Origin: CALXXL01 sp034926605
GTDB taxonomy: Bacteria; Verrucomicrobiota; Lentisphaeria; Victivallales; Victivallaceae
NCBI GenBank assembly: GCA_034926605.1
Contig: JAYFQV010000009.1
Location: 186,001-250,000, forward strand
Length of the DNA: 64,000 nt
Reading direction: 5' to 3'
Position 1 is the stretch's first letter. Each line of letters begins with the position of its first letter. The position numbers and the translations under genes were made by a program. The notes below the pieces were generated by a model that was not told where the DNA came from, ran no database searches, and was given only the letters and a program-made list of their open reading frames with translations. Positions 9,001-17,380 of this stretch are shown here, in pieces.

Positions 9001-9535
9001 CGCCATGCCGGTTTATGTAGTCCAGCCGGAACGAGCCGTTGCGTATCTTGATATTTTCGGCGGAAAGGTAGAACGCCGGTTCCGGCGGGAACACCACCGG
9101 CCCCGGCGGATCCGGCCGGCGGGGAGTGCGGTGAACCTTGTTCACATTGTAAAAACCGGCCTGGTTTCTGGAAACCGCCACATCGGGAGACTCGACATCA
9201 ACATTGGCGAGTTTGATTTTACCGTTCCACAGCGCCCGGAGCGAGAAGTCGCAGTCTATCCGCGGCGCGTTTACAATCGGGTCCCATCCGGGGCCGAAAC
9301 GGAAGTTTATAACCCGCAGATGGCCGCGCAGCAGCGACATGTCCACCTCGTCGGCCGCGAGGTTGTAACCTATGCGGTCGCTTAGAAGGGGGAATGCCAC
9401 TTTGGTGATAAACCAGGAGCCGGTCAGCAGGTTGTACAGGCCGACCACGAGGAAGACAAGCAGAATCGCCAGCTTCAGCATCCTCCTGCGCCAGCGGTAT
9501 TTGTCTTTGCCCCGCCTTCTTGCCCTGCCGGTCAT
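6086..9535 (-). CDS. Very large AsmA-like envelope protein
   Basis: About 1149 residues. A short basic cytosolic head (RRRGKDKYRWRRR) is followed by one membrane helix and a very long periplasmic region rich in beta strands with repeated 'G-x-L-x-F/L-x' patterns. This is the architecture of AsmA/TamB-like proteins, which are thought to form hydrophobic grooves that carry lipids between the membranes. The C-terminus has the family-like IPVNIGGTLDEPEVDY segment. The ATG (MTGRARR) is chosen; a TTG 21 bases upstream overlaps the preceding gene and is also possible. It is last in the train that begins with a TolC-type lipoprotein, and overlaps the convergent gph by 14 bases. Confidence 0.75.
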   Translation of the reverse strand: MTGRARRRGKDKYRWRRRMLKLAILLVFLVVGLYNLLTGSWFITKVAFPLLSDRIGYNLAADEVDMSLLRGHLRVINFRFGPGWDPIVNAPRIDCDFSLRALWNGKIKLANVDVESPDVAVSRNQAGFYNVNKVHRTPRRPDPPGPVVFPPEPAFYLSAENIKIRNGSFRLDYINRHGDSDISLYVREVDIDADRFENGGLTDFTLNLRGRLSTYSLDMSDFKMRLSCHAGFTEHLLPRLAQAETTIFDITGNAGGVDLSRRTIRATGEASGNNVLNALTVKFINTEIARLDNTASTRISVAGYLDFYPWHMTAKADATPVDPEMFDYFHNYLGVPLRGTAMNTSNTFTLDYENAGLEGTMSLLSDPASAAFEYGAKWRLADNQLICDHFASTISGTGSAGLELKNQFAVEFGDESPKLLSTPTIRLTADRLALDRCLRCFGVEPGWNPGTLNAGFTCAFAPDLSAFSLSGSGTLDGLQPANLSPLSAKFDLTGSLALNGMLKVGSFHSSINIGTPGPARMNISDAVLDLAGGDSHLTVQAESLDPSLFDLKPDMTAILRELGNPLMRFGGKFVYSPKRGTLEFSGVEAALTGEAAPHPMIKVDDNTCFVDRIVFAKPLHASLSLPEYTVPDRLDLPFGTIQGGKWSFTGGLNASANMESIRIEGRTYAKGTAMRIAGFDFPEMNICAPAWMDFENGELSFNLKQLQVVMNSREALDLTMSLRRLAKGGMHVSGEVSNCTEDMLAPFGLKLRSQLEASGDFDLDFRSPGKFIYKGGFIAGTTISGQQKDHQVKIVGSLHLNADESGLKLSDTYLDFTTAKEMLGNLKIDGFLPVAGTPDRAFHLLVQSDRLDAENIFSLVDDTRDRKIEPVISSGHIPVIADVDFNDIIWGNNMRAKLTGRLSAVNHDMSFERVFLRLNGAEMRLNGKLSGSERRTGYHFEATSDDAEAAALLAPFLPAMHQFSANVRHARLYISGDSLSKTGFWDTMNGKLDMELENVRLSHSLGDTLPGRVMLLPFSIVANLPEILPTSRTRIERLAEVVPVFTRFYENTGAVEFEKGHVALSAAGKGRINIDDFVLTGSPVERFSFTGSLGFGSDRALKLESLVKLSAGLLIPVNIGGTLDEPEVDYTAIATGVVSANTWGRFSGL

Positions 9536-9542
9536 ACGTTTA

Positions 9543-9980
9543 TCACATTCCGGCAAATATCTTCTGGAGTTCGTTCATGAGTTCGCGGTAATCCTGTTCG
9601 GTGGGTTCGCCTTTCACCTTGTCCAGCCCGGGCCGTCCGGTTTGGTCGACGATCCATTCGGCCGACGCGCCGGAAGCGAACACCACGTCACCGGAAGCGA
9701 GGGCGCCGGGACGGGCGATCTTGCTGCGGGTTACGCGGATTGAGCCAGCCTCGCCGGCGGCGGCATCGGCAGTTTCCTCCTTGGCCTTCTCCTTGGGTTT
9801 TGCCGGTGTCGGGTCGAGCTTTTCCCAGTCCACATTTTCGAGTTCGGCGGCCAGCATCCGCATTTCCAGGAAGGTATATTTTACTTGGAATTTTTCCGCC
9901 ACTTCATCCTGAATCTGTGAAAGTTTCACGCCGCGATTGATCTCACCGGCGATAAATTTTTTGATCTCGAGTTCAGACAT
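9543..9980 (-). CDS. Small acidic protein of unknown function
   Basis: 145 residues. The N-terminal 60 residues look helical and regulatory in character (EIKKFIAGEINRGVKLSQIQ). A low-complexity Pro/Lys/Glu/Ala linker follows (PTPAKPKEKAKEETADAAAGE), then a short beta-like region (GSIRVTRSKIARPGALASG) and a helical tail. No family was recognised. The start is fixed by AAAGG eight bases before ATG. It sits between the ABC permease and the AsmA-like gene with eight bases or fewer to the latter, so it is in the same operon. The helical head could be an adaptor domain; this is a guess. Confidence 0.65.
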   Translation of the reverse strand: MSELEIKKFIAGEINRGVKLSQIQDEVAEKFQVKYTFLEMRMLAAELENVDWEKLDPTPAKPKEKAKEETADAAAGEAGSIRVTRSKIARPGALASGDVVFASGASAEWIVDQTGRPGLDKVKGEPTEQDYRELMNELQKIFAGM

Positions 9981-10027
9981 ATCATATCCTTTCGTTTGAT
10001 GTAAAATAATATAGCATGGTCGCGGGG

Positions 10028-11308
10028 CTACGTCAACCTGATGCGCGGGTCCACCCACGCATAGGCGATGTCGGTGGCGAGATTGATTACCACGAACAAA
10101 AGCGCGGAGACCACCACCAGCGCTTTAAGCAGCTGCAGATCGCCGTTGTACAGTGCGTCCAGTCCGGCATAGCCGAGCCCCGGAATCCCGAAAAACGATT
10201 CCAGAAGCAGGCTTCCGGTGAACAGGAACGGCAGCACCGACCCGGCACGGGTTATGATCGGGATCATCGCGTTGCGCAGCAGATGCTTGCCGTAAATCGA
10301 GGCCGGGGCGCATCCTTTGGCGCGCGCGGTGCGCAGATACTCCTTGCCCAGCTCGTTGACGAACACCGAACGATAGAAACGCACTCCCCCGCCGAGTCCG
10401 CACAGTATTCCGATCATTATCGGCAGCGGCAGATATTCCCAACCGCCCCATCCCCATACCGGGAACATGTTGTAATAGTATCCCAGCAGCCACTGTGCGA
10501 AGATGATGACCACCAGATAACTGATGCTCATAAGTGAGATCGACGCCAGCAGCAGCGACCGGTCCACCCATGTGTCCTTGCAGGCGGCGGCCAGCAGTGC
10601 CAGGATCACTCCAAACACCAGCTCTCCCAGAAATATCGGTACCATCAGGCAAAGCGACGGTACCACGCCGCGCGCCAGTATACGGTCGATCGGTTCCCTG
10701 GTTATCAGCGTACGACCGAACGAAAGGAAGTGCACATAGGGGGCGGTGTCGTCCACCCGCACCAGCTCTTTCATCGCGCGCAGAAACTGCGAGTTGAATG
10801 GCGAAGTGTTAGGCCGGAAAAATTCTACGCTTTGCAAGTCGGTTCCGGGCGCGAGTTCGATTTGCAGTTCGCTAACTTCCGGCGGGATTTCGTGTTTGGT
10901 CAGCGGAATGCCGTTGCCGTCATGGCATCCGATTCGTCCGGAGCAGCTCACCGCGAAGCGGATCGTTTCGTCCGGGGTATCGAAGTTGCGTTTGAATATC
11001 AGCTTGGCGTCGGATTCCGTTTGAGGATCGTATTGGTACTTCTTCAGCTCCACATTGCCCACGGTTTTGCCCTCGGCGGCGAAATAGGCGTTGAACGCCT
11101 CGGTTTTGCGGTCGGAACCGAACAGCAGCGGCAAGTCGCTGCCGAGTTCGCGGCGCAGCCCCTCGGTTTCGCGCGGTGCCGGGTTCTTGCCGAGTGCGGC
11201 GGCGGCGGGGTCGCCGGCGGCAACGTTGAACATCACGAAAGTCAGCAGTACCACTCCTATCACCACCAGCACGCAGTAGGCGAGGCGCTTTAAGACGTAA
11301 CGCAGCAC
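10028..11308 (-). CDS. Dipeptide/oligopeptide-type ABC transporter permease (YejB/DppB-like)
   Basis: 426 residues. A first membrane helix (YVLKRLAYCVLVVIGVVLLTF) is followed by about 190 periplasmic residues, then five further helices carrying the BPD_transp_1 core with the EYLRTARAKG coupling-helix motif that contacts the ATPase. The C-terminus WVDPRIRL is typical of DppB/OppB/YejB permeases. The long extracytoplasmic insert is longer than in usual DppB. No partner permease, ATPase or binding protein lies in the window, so the substrate is unknown and other subunits must be elsewhere. Three bases separate it from the upstream DNA polymerase gene. Confidence 0.85.
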   Translation of the reverse strand: MLRYVLKRLAYCVLVVIGVVLLTFVMFNVAAGDPAAAALGKNPAPRETEGLRRELGSDLPLLFGSDRKTEAFNAYFAAEGKTVGNVELKKYQYDPQTESDAKLIFKRNFDTPDETIRFAVSCSGRIGCHDGNGIPLTKHEIPPEVSELQIELAPGTDLQSVEFFRPNTSPFNSQFLRAMKELVRVDDTAPYVHFLSFGRTLITREPIDRILARGVVPSLCLMVPIFLGELVFGVILALLAAACKDTWVDRSLLLASISLMSISYLVVIIFAQWLLGYYYNMFPVWGWGGWEYLPLPIMIGILCGLGGGVRFYRSVFVNELGKEYLRTARAKGCAPASIYGKHLLRNAMIPIITRAGSVLPFLFTGSLLLESFFGIPGLGYAGLDALYNGDLQLLKALVVVSALLFVVINLATDIAYAWVDPRIRLT

Positions 11309-11311
11309 GGA

Positions 11312-13525
11312 TCAGTCTCCCGAAAGTGAAAAATTGTCCGGGTCCGACGTTTCGTCCGGCAGAAATTCCGCGAACTTGCCGCGCAGTTCGACCAGTTTGT
11401 TCAGATAGTAGGCGCGGTTGTAATCCGGGGTTTCCGGTGCGTCCGAAAGCAGTCTGGCATTGCCGACCACCGGGACTTTTGCCTTGCTGCCGGTCACATA
11501 GTAGGTGAGCTGGTCGCCAGCCTGATAATCCTGTTTCGACGCGTCCGCCAGCTCGTAGACCGCCGAGCGGCGTCCGCTTCCAGCGGCCAGCTTCTTGCGG
11601 TAGACGGCCACCGAGTCCTTGAGATTCTCCGTTTTGGCCAGCTTTTCGACCGGCATTGTGCCGTTGGATATGGCTTGCTCCGTTTCGCGGTATGCCTTGA
11701 AGAACGCGGCAAGGTCTTGATGCAGCAGGGCATGCAGCAGGATTTCCATAAGTTCGCGCTGGAACGGCTCCAGTCCGCGCGACTTCAACGCGGCGCCGGC
11801 GATTTCCAGCTCTCCGTCGGTGGTCAGCAGCGCGTAGTTTTTGCTTTTGTAGCAGAACATCGCGTCATATTGCGCGTCGAGATCGATTGCGATGCCGGGC
11901 GGCAGTATCGCCTGGAGACGGGCCAGCCACTCCTCCGGAGTCACGGTGTTGTCGGGGCGCGTGAAATAGACGCCGTCGGTGTCGGCTTCAAGCACGGTGC
12001 AGCCGTTGGAACCCAGAAAGTCGAGCATCGACTTCAGTATCTCGCGCCCTTTGGCGGTTATACGTTCGGCCATCGCAAAATCGTTGAACGATGCCTGGGA
12101 CGATCCGAGATAGCCGTAAAACGAATTTATCAGTATTTTAAAGGTGCTTTGCAGCGCGCCCAGATAATCGCGTTCGGCGGTGGTGACGGCGTTTTTCGCC
12201 GCGTCCTTGGCTTCCAGCCGGAAAGTTCGCAACTCGGACAGCAGCCGCACAAACTCGCCGAGCCGGTCACGCCGCGGCGACCATTTCTCGGCCAGGATGA
12301 TTGATGGGTACAGACTGCGCACGTCACAGTGGCAGACGTCCCGGAACACCCCGGTCTGGGGCGAAACCGTCAACGCGCCGGCAAAATTCACCGGCTGCTC
12401 CGGCAGCGGCATGGATTGCCGGCGGGCAAAGTAGGCCGCGGTCAGCATATGGTCGATCACGGTGGCTTTGCCGCGGACAACGCAGTCCTGAAGCTTGAGC
12501 GGCACCAACTGGGCCATGAAGAAATAACTGGGCAGGAGCAGCCCGGCCACCGAACCGCACTCGCGTGCGTCGTCCAGCGCGTAGGCCAGCAGTTTTTCCG
12601 GGTCGCGGCGCCAGGTTTCAGTGATCTTATCTCCCGGAACGTAGGTTCGATCCGGCGGGGCCACATTGAAATGTTTGGCCAGATACTTCAGGTTGAACGA
12701 CTCCAGCGACCGGGTGGTAACATCGTAGAATTGCGCAAGGAAATAGGTGTCCACCACGCTGCGCCCGTAGAAATCGTAACGGAAATAGTTTACAGTGCGC
12801 TCGGCTGCGTAGAAGAACGATTTGCGCTTTTTGAAAGTGGAACCGTCACGTCCGAGTCGTAGTTCCACCTTATGGCGTTTACAGCGTTCCTCCAGGTATG
12901 GCAGGTCGAACCGGCAGATATTGTGGCCTTCCAGCACGTCCGGGTCGCGCTCGGTCACCACGGCGACGAATCTTTCCAGCAGTTCCTTCTCTGAAAAATC
13001 GCGCTGCGAAAGCACCTGCTCGAACCCGTGGTTGTCGGTGATGGAGATGATTATGATCTCATCTTCCGGAAACTTGGGATTTGGAAATTCACGGCCGGGG
13101 CCTGAAATGGTTTCAAGGTCGAATTGCAGCCGGCGCACGTCGGAAAACCGCATCCCGCGATATAGCCGCAGCCCCAGTGAGATCAGTATCTGATTGACCG
13201 GATCCGTAAATATCTGACGCGGGCCGGACGCGCGCTTCTTGGCGGCGTCACGCAAAAACGCCACGGCGTTGTCGTGCATCTGCATGGTGGGGAAGGTGAC
13301 GAGGAACCGCAGCGGCGCGTCGCCGCCAAGCTGCTCGACGTGATAGTCGCCTTCGAATCCTTTCAGGTCGGCCGGGTCGGCCAGCAGCATGAACGGATGG
13401 AAGTCGGCATGTTCGGAACGGACATCGCCGTCCTCGCGGAAAAAAAGTTCAGCTCCGCCTTCCGGGGCAGTCTCGGCCGCCACCAGAAATTCGCGTTCAG
13501 AACCACCGAGCCGGTCGAGTCTCAT
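11312..13525 (-). CDS. Family B DNA polymerase with 3'-5' exonuclease
   Basis: 737 residues. Exonuclease motifs: FDLET (D136, E138), GHNICRFDLPY (D207) and YALDDARE (Y315, D319). Polymerase motifs: A as DVRSLYPS (D401), B as KILINSFYG (K463) and C as EADTDGVY (D515, D517). All catalytic acids are intact, so both activities are predicted. The DTDG form of motif C is common in archaeal PolB. In bacteria family B enzymes (Pol II type) act in damage bypass and replication restart, a role inferred here. At 737 residues it is a compact version. The ATG has a GGAGGGGG ribosome site. It lies directly downstream of a CDC123-like ATP-grasp gene. Confidence 0.9.
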   Translation of the reverse strand: MRLDRLGGSEREFLVAAETAPEGGAELFFREDGDVRSEHADFHPFMLLADPADLKGFEGDYHVEQLGGDAPLRFLVTFPTMQMHDNAVAFLRDAAKKRASGPRQIFTDPVNQILISLGLRLYRGMRFSDVRRLQFDLETISGPGREFPNPKFPEDEIIIISITDNHGFEQVLSQRDFSEKELLERFVAVVTERDPDVLEGHNICRFDLPYLEERCKRHKVELRLGRDGSTFKKRKSFFYAAERTVNYFRYDFYGRSVVDTYFLAQFYDVTTRSLESFNLKYLAKHFNVAPPDRTYVPGDKITETWRRDPEKLLAYALDDARECGSVAGLLLPSYFFMAQLVPLKLQDCVVRGKATVIDHMLTAAYFARRQSMPLPEQPVNFAGALTVSPQTGVFRDVCHCDVRSLYPSIILAEKWSPRRDRLGEFVRLLSELRTFRLEAKDAAKNAVTTAERDYLGALQSTFKILINSFYGYLGSSQASFNDFAMAERITAKGREILKSMLDFLGSNGCTVLEADTDGVYFTRPDNTVTPEEWLARLQAILPPGIAIDLDAQYDAMFCYKSKNYALLTTDGELEIAGAALKSRGLEPFQRELMEILLHALLHQDLAAFFKAYRETEQAISNGTMPVEKLAKTENLKDSVAVYRKKLAAGSGRRSAVYELADASKQDYQAGDQLTYYVTGSKAKVPVVGNARLLSDAPETPDYNRAYYLNKLVELRGKFAEFLPDETSDPDNFSLSGD

Positions 13526-13543
13526 ATTCCCCCTCCCTTCACG

Positions 13544-14260
13544 TCAGAAAGACACCTTCACTTCGCCGGAAATCTTTACCGGCGGCGACATCAGCTTGAG
13601 TTTAGGTTCCGGTATGGCCGCCCAGTCCTGATCCCAGCTGCGCAGCAGCAGCGGCATGGTCGGCGGGCCGAACTGGTTGAGATCTATCACCAGTATGTCG
13701 CGTCCGCTGGTGATGTAAACGTCCATCGCCACCTCGGGAACAGTCAGTTTGTCGGCAATCTTCTTCACGAAGTTTTCCAGCACTTTCCAATATTCTTCAC
13801 GGACTCCGTCCAGCCGCCGAAAATGGCGAACCAAATGGTACTGGCTGGCGGCCGCCAGTTTGCCGTCAACGATGAAAAGCCTGAATTCGCGGGGCACATT
13901 CATACGGCGGAAAGGACGCACGCAGATGCAGGTGGCCATACCGGCGGCGGCGGCCTCGCGCACCTTTGCGCTGCGGGCGAGAAATGTCCACGCGCTTCTG
14001 GCGGAGAACACCGCGCCGCGTTTGCCGGCGAATCTCTCGGTGTCGGTGGGGGCACAGCAATCCACTGAAACAAATGAGTTTCCCGGCACCTCCTTAAGCA
14101 TCGGCTTTAGCCTGGCAATGACCTTGCGGGCCGTGTCCGAGGTTTCCTCACCGGCGGCCAGTGCCGCTATCTCTGCCGGATTCAACGGCAGGAACGAGCT
14201 TTTGAAAGTATAGTGTTTAAGCGCCGGATACCAGTTTTGGGCGCGCAGGAAGTCATCCAT
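13544..14260 (-). CDS. CDC123/D123-like ATP-grasp protein
   Basis: 238 residues. The pattern follows the CDC123/D123 family: an N-terminal W-Y-P segment, SFVSVDCCAPTD (the 'K-x-S-x-R-SPKD' region), a central VPREFRLFIVDGKLAAASQY strand pair, and a C-terminal VYITSGRDILVIDLNQFG segment that matches the 'D-x-x-x-V-x-L-I-D-x-N-P-F-G' metal and ATP-binding end of the family. Eukaryotic CDC123 helps assemble eIF2; bacterial relatives are ATP-grasp proteins of unknown substrate. The gene is 19 bases upstream of the PolB gene and two bases downstream of a membrane protein gene. The family call rests on motif memory without a search; the substrate is unknown. Confidence 0.65.
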   Translation of the reverse strand: MDDFLRAQNWYPALKHYTFKSSFLPLNPAEIAALAAGEETSDTARKVIARLKPMLKEVPGNSFVSVDCCAPTDTERFAGKRGAVFSARSAWTFLARSAKVREAAAAGMATCICVRPFRRMNVPREFRLFIVDGKLAAASQYHLVRHFRRLDGVREEYWKVLENFVKKIADKLTVPEVAMDVYITSGRDILVIDLNQFGPPTMPLLLRSWDQDWAAIPEPKLKLMSPPVKISGEVKVSF

Positions 14261-14262
14261 TT

Positions 14263-15162
14263 TTACTCCTTGGGGGCGGGAGGTTTTGCGGGCAGCCGGC
14301 TTGACGCCACGCGGTTGACCGCGATAGTCGCGTAAATCACCAGCCCCAGCGAATATACCAGATTGAAATTAAGATACCCGATGTCGAAAGCCGGAAATGC
14401 CGAAGCCACCAGCATAGCCGGAAATCCGGCGTAAATGTCGATCACGAAAACCTCGCGCAGCGTAACCAGATTTCCCGAGCGCTGGGCGCCAAACCAGCCG
14501 AACACCAGCGAAAACATCGCCACCAATGACCCGGCCGTTGTCAATATTATAAACAATATGGCGATGAACAGCATGGCGAACACCAATCCCCCGGGGGATT
14601 TTAACATTTCAATAAGCCCGGAAGCCGTTGATTTTTCCGGTTGAATTTTCTCGGACGCTGCCGGCTCGGACAATAGCTCTTCCACCGCCGCGCGCGAAAA
14701 AGGAAGATATTTCTGCGGCAGTGTCTGGGCCGTCGCCGGCAGCAGAACCGCCTGACCTCCCGGGCCTTTTCCCCATATCACCAAATGGGTGGGCGAGGCC
14801 ACAATACCGCCACTTTCCCCCTCATCAAAATTATCCGGCAATTTGTCGGTGTTCGACGGCATATAACAAAAGACAATCGGCAGCGTCAGCAAACGGACGG
14901 TGGAGGGCTCAGAGTTATTCTTTTCAACCTCGATACCGCCGCGGCCGCTGTCCCGCAGTTCTCCATAATAGGCGGTGAGCCGGGCATAGGCTTTCCGCAC
15001 AATATCGGTGGTGTCGCTCTGTCTTCCGGTTGCGATGATGAGCGCGCACAGCGTACTCATCAGCAGGAAGTGCCAGACCGCACGCCACAGCGACCTTTTT
15101 GCCAGTTCCGGGAAGATTCCGGTTCCGGCGCAGACGCCGAACAGCGTGGAGAAGAAATTCAT
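14263..15162 (-). CDS. Integral membrane protein, DUF1189/Yip1-like layout
   Basis: 299 residues. One membrane helix near residues 27-45, then an extracytoplasmic domain of about 150 residues, then four hydrophobic segments in the C-terminal 120 residues, ending in a Pro-rich tail. This layout resembles DUF1189 proteins, but no diagnostic motif is visible. The gene's ATG overlaps the stop of the deformylase gene (ATGA) and its own stop is two bases from the next start, so it is translationally coupled on both sides. Function unknown. Confidence 0.6.
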   Translation of the reverse strand: MNFFSTLFGVCAGTGIFPELAKRSLWRAVWHFLLMSTLCALIIATGRQSDTTDIVRKAYARLTAYYGELRDSGRGGIEVEKNNSEPSTVRLLTLPIVFCYMPSNTDKLPDNFDEGESGGIVASPTHLVIWGKGPGGQAVLLPATAQTLPQKYLPFSRAAVEELLSEPAASEKIQPEKSTASGLIEMLKSPGGLVFAMLFIAILFIILTTAGSLVAMFSLVFGWFGAQRSGNLVTLREVFVIDIYAGFPAMLVASAFPAFDIGYLNFNLVYSLGLVIYATIAVNRVASSRLPAKPPAPKE

Positions 15163-15755
15163 GATTCAAGTACCCGGCGGTAGTTGCTTCGGCCGCCTTC
15201 GCGTCGCAGATTGCGGACTTTCAACGCCACCTTGTCGGCTGCGGTTTTGTCCAGCCGGTCGATGAAAACCACTCCGTTGAGATGGTCTATCTCATGTTGG
15301 AGGCAGCGGGCCAGCATGCCGTCGCATTCATATTCGATCGTATTGCCGGACAGCAGCGTGGCCCGGAATCTTATCTTGCGTGGACGCTCCACTTCCGCCC
15401 AGATGCCGGGTACGCTCAGGCAGCCTTCCTCGCGACGAGCGGTCTCAGCGGAGCTTTCAATGATCTCCGGGTTTAAAATCGCCATCGGCATGGCCGGCAG
15501 CATGGCTTCCTCTCCGGGAGAGAGCGGAGCGCCGCCGGGTTCGCCGTGCGGCACGTTCAGAACCACCATGCGCAGGCTGCGTCCGATCTGAGGAGCGGCC
15601 AGGCCGATGCCGTTGAACCGGATCATGGTTTCAACCATCAGCTTTGCCAGATCCCGCAACGACTCGTCGGTCGCCGAGACCGGGTCGGCCGGCTTGCGGA
15701 GCACCGGCGAGCCGAGGGTTTCCACTGCGAGCGGTTTTCTCTTTCCGAACTTCAT
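15159..15755 (-). CDS. def: Peptide deformylase
   Basis: 198 residues. The three deformylase motifs are intact: GIGLAAPQIG (residues 49-58), EEGCLSVPG with metal ligand C112, and HEIDHLNG with H154, E155 and H158. The enzyme removes the formyl group from the initiator methionine of new proteins using Fe2+. A short insert between motifs I and II (GEPGGAPLSPGEEAMLP) is common in Gram-negative type I forms. Placed three bases after the TolC-type gene rather than beside fmt, which is the more usual partner. Confidence 0.95.
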   Translation of the reverse strand: MKFGKRKPLAVETLGSPVLRKPADPVSATDESLRDLAKLMVETMIRFNGIGLAAPQIGRSLRMVVLNVPHGEPGGAPLSPGEEAMLPAMPMAILNPEIIESSAETARREEGCLSVPGIWAEVERPRKIRFRATLLSGNTIEYECDGMLARCLQHEIDHLNGVVFIDRLDKTAADKVALKVRNLRREGGRSNYRRVLES

Positions 15756-15757
15756 CG

Positions 15758-17227
15758 CTATTTGTTTACCACATCGCGGTCTTCGAAATTGTAACCGGTG
15801 CTGTCGATATTGGCGGCGGCGATCAACTGCGCCTTGGCGTTCTGGATGTTGACCAGCGCCGTGGCCAGGTTCTGTTCCGCGGTGACGTAATCGGTCTGGG
15901 CCTCATTGAGGCGCGGAAGCGCCACGTTGCCGGTATCGTATTCGATCTGAACAAGTTCACGCTGCTTGGACACCAGCGAGAGCTGCATGGTCATCACGCG
16001 TGCCTGCTTGACGCTCTGTACGTAATTGGAGTAGGCGGTACGTACTTCCTGGACCACCGTGAGCCAGTGGTTGGCCAGTTCGTAGTCGCTCTGAGCCAGC
16101 GAAGCCTGGGCTTCACGCACGGCATTGTAACGCTGTCCGCCGTTGAACAGCACCCACTGGGCCTGGATGCCGTAGCCGAAGGTGGGGTTGTTGTAGTAGT
16201 TGCGCGAACCGGAGTAGCTGACGCTGCCGCTGGTGTACCCGTAGCTTTTGCTGCTGGAGGTGTTGAACCCGAATTCGGCATAGCCGGTGACTGTGGGCGA
16301 GAAGGCGCTGTAGGCTCCGTAGAGGCCGAACTTGGCGGCTTCGAGCGCCTCGCGGTAGGCGGCGAGGTCGGTACGGTTGTTGAGCGCGGTGTCCAGATAG
16401 ACGTCGATGCTGGCGATAGGTTCATCCAGTTCGGTTCTGACATCTTCGAATTTGATATTGACCGGCAGTATGCCGTCGGAATAGCCCATCAGCGCGGCCA
16501 GAGCGAATACGGCGGTGTCATAGTCGTATTCGGCAGATATTTGCGAGGATATGGCGTCGTTGATCTTGATCTGGAAGTTGAGCACTTCGCTCATTGCCAC
16601 CGCGCCGACCTTGTACTTCTCGCTGGAAGCGGTCAGGTTGTCGGCCTGGAATTTGCGGTTGTTGAGCGCGATCTGGCGCTGGGCTTTTGCCAGCAGGATG
16701 TTGTTGTAGGCATAGGCCACGGACTGCATAAGCACCCGGCGGGCGTTCTCTTCCATGTCCACCTGATATTCGTAGCCGTGCTTGGCGGCCATGGCGTTGA
16801 AGTAGCGGGCGAAGCCGTCGAACAATATCTGATTGACCTGCAGGCTGGTCTGGGTGGTGAAGCTCTGTCCGCCGGCAAGACCGGAACTCATGTTGCTGAC
16901 GTTATAATAATCAGAGAAGTTCTGGCCGGCGTTGAATCCGGCGGTGACGGTGGGGGCGAACTGCCCGAGACTCTGATAATATTTCATTCGGGCGGCATTG
17001 ACGGCGTGATAGGCGGCAATATAGGATGGATTGTTCATCACGGAAATTTCCTGCGCCTGTTTCAGGGTCAGGATTTCGATGCCGGTGAGGATGTCGTTGC
17101 TTTTCGTCAGGTCGCGGTCGGTGAAGGAGTTGCCGGTCATGCTCTTGGGCACGGGGGTGTAGCTGTAGCACCCCGCCAGCGCGAGCATTCCGATAGCGGC
17201 AGCCGCCTTCGAAAACTTGCTGATCAT
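15758..17227 (-). CDS. TolC-family outer membrane efflux lipoprotein
   Basis: 489 residues. The signal peptide ends LALAGC with a lipidated Cys, as in NodT/OprM-type factors. The rest shows two long helical, Ala/Gln/Asn-rich repeats typical of the outer membrane efflux protein family, including AYHAVNAARMKYYQSLGQFAPTV and the second-half counterpart LEAAKFGLYGAYSAFSPTV. These proteins form the trimeric outer membrane channel of tripartite exporters or type I secretion. No inner membrane pump or adaptor is adjacent. A strong AAGGAG lies in front of ATG. The gene is first in the eight-gene minus-strand train; the 150 bases upstream are AT-rich and probably hold its promoter, but no clear boxes were found. 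Confidence 0.9.
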   Translation of the reverse strand: MISKFSKAAAAIGMLALAGCYSYTPVPKSMTGNSFTDRDLTKSNDILTGIEILTLKQAQEISVMNNPSYIAAYHAVNAARMKYYQSLGQFAPTVTAGFNAGQNFSDYYNVSNMSSGLAGGQSFTTQTSLQVNQILFDGFARYFNAMAAKHGYEYQVDMEENARRVLMQSVAYAYNNILLAKAQRQIALNNRKFQADNLTASSEKYKVGAVAMSEVLNFQIKINDAISSQISAEYDYDTAVFALAALMGYSDGILPVNIKFEDVRTELDEPIASIDVYLDTALNNRTDLAAYREALEAAKFGLYGAYSAFSPTVTGYAEFGFNTSSSKSYGYTSGSVSYSGSRNYYNNPTFGYGIQAQWVLFNGGQRYNAVREAQASLAQSDYELANHWLTVVQEVRTAYSNYVQSVKQARVMTMQLSLVSKQRELVQIEYDTGNVALPRLNEAQTDYVTAEQNLATALVNIQNAKAQLIAAANIDSTGYNFEDRDVVNK

Positions 17228-17380
17228 TATATTTCTCCTTATCGAATTGATAAATATCGCTGATAAATAAACGCGCCAGCCTCTTCAAAAAATTGACGCA
17301 TTTATATTAAAGTATAGTAAAAGTCGGAAAATACAACCGCCGGAATCCGAAAAAAGACGTTTTCAGCGGGAAAAAAGCGC

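Noticed and set aside
15644..17263. 539-residue plus-strand open frame opposite the TolC-type gene
   Set aside because: No ribosome site and no recognisable domain; a shadow of the TolC gene.
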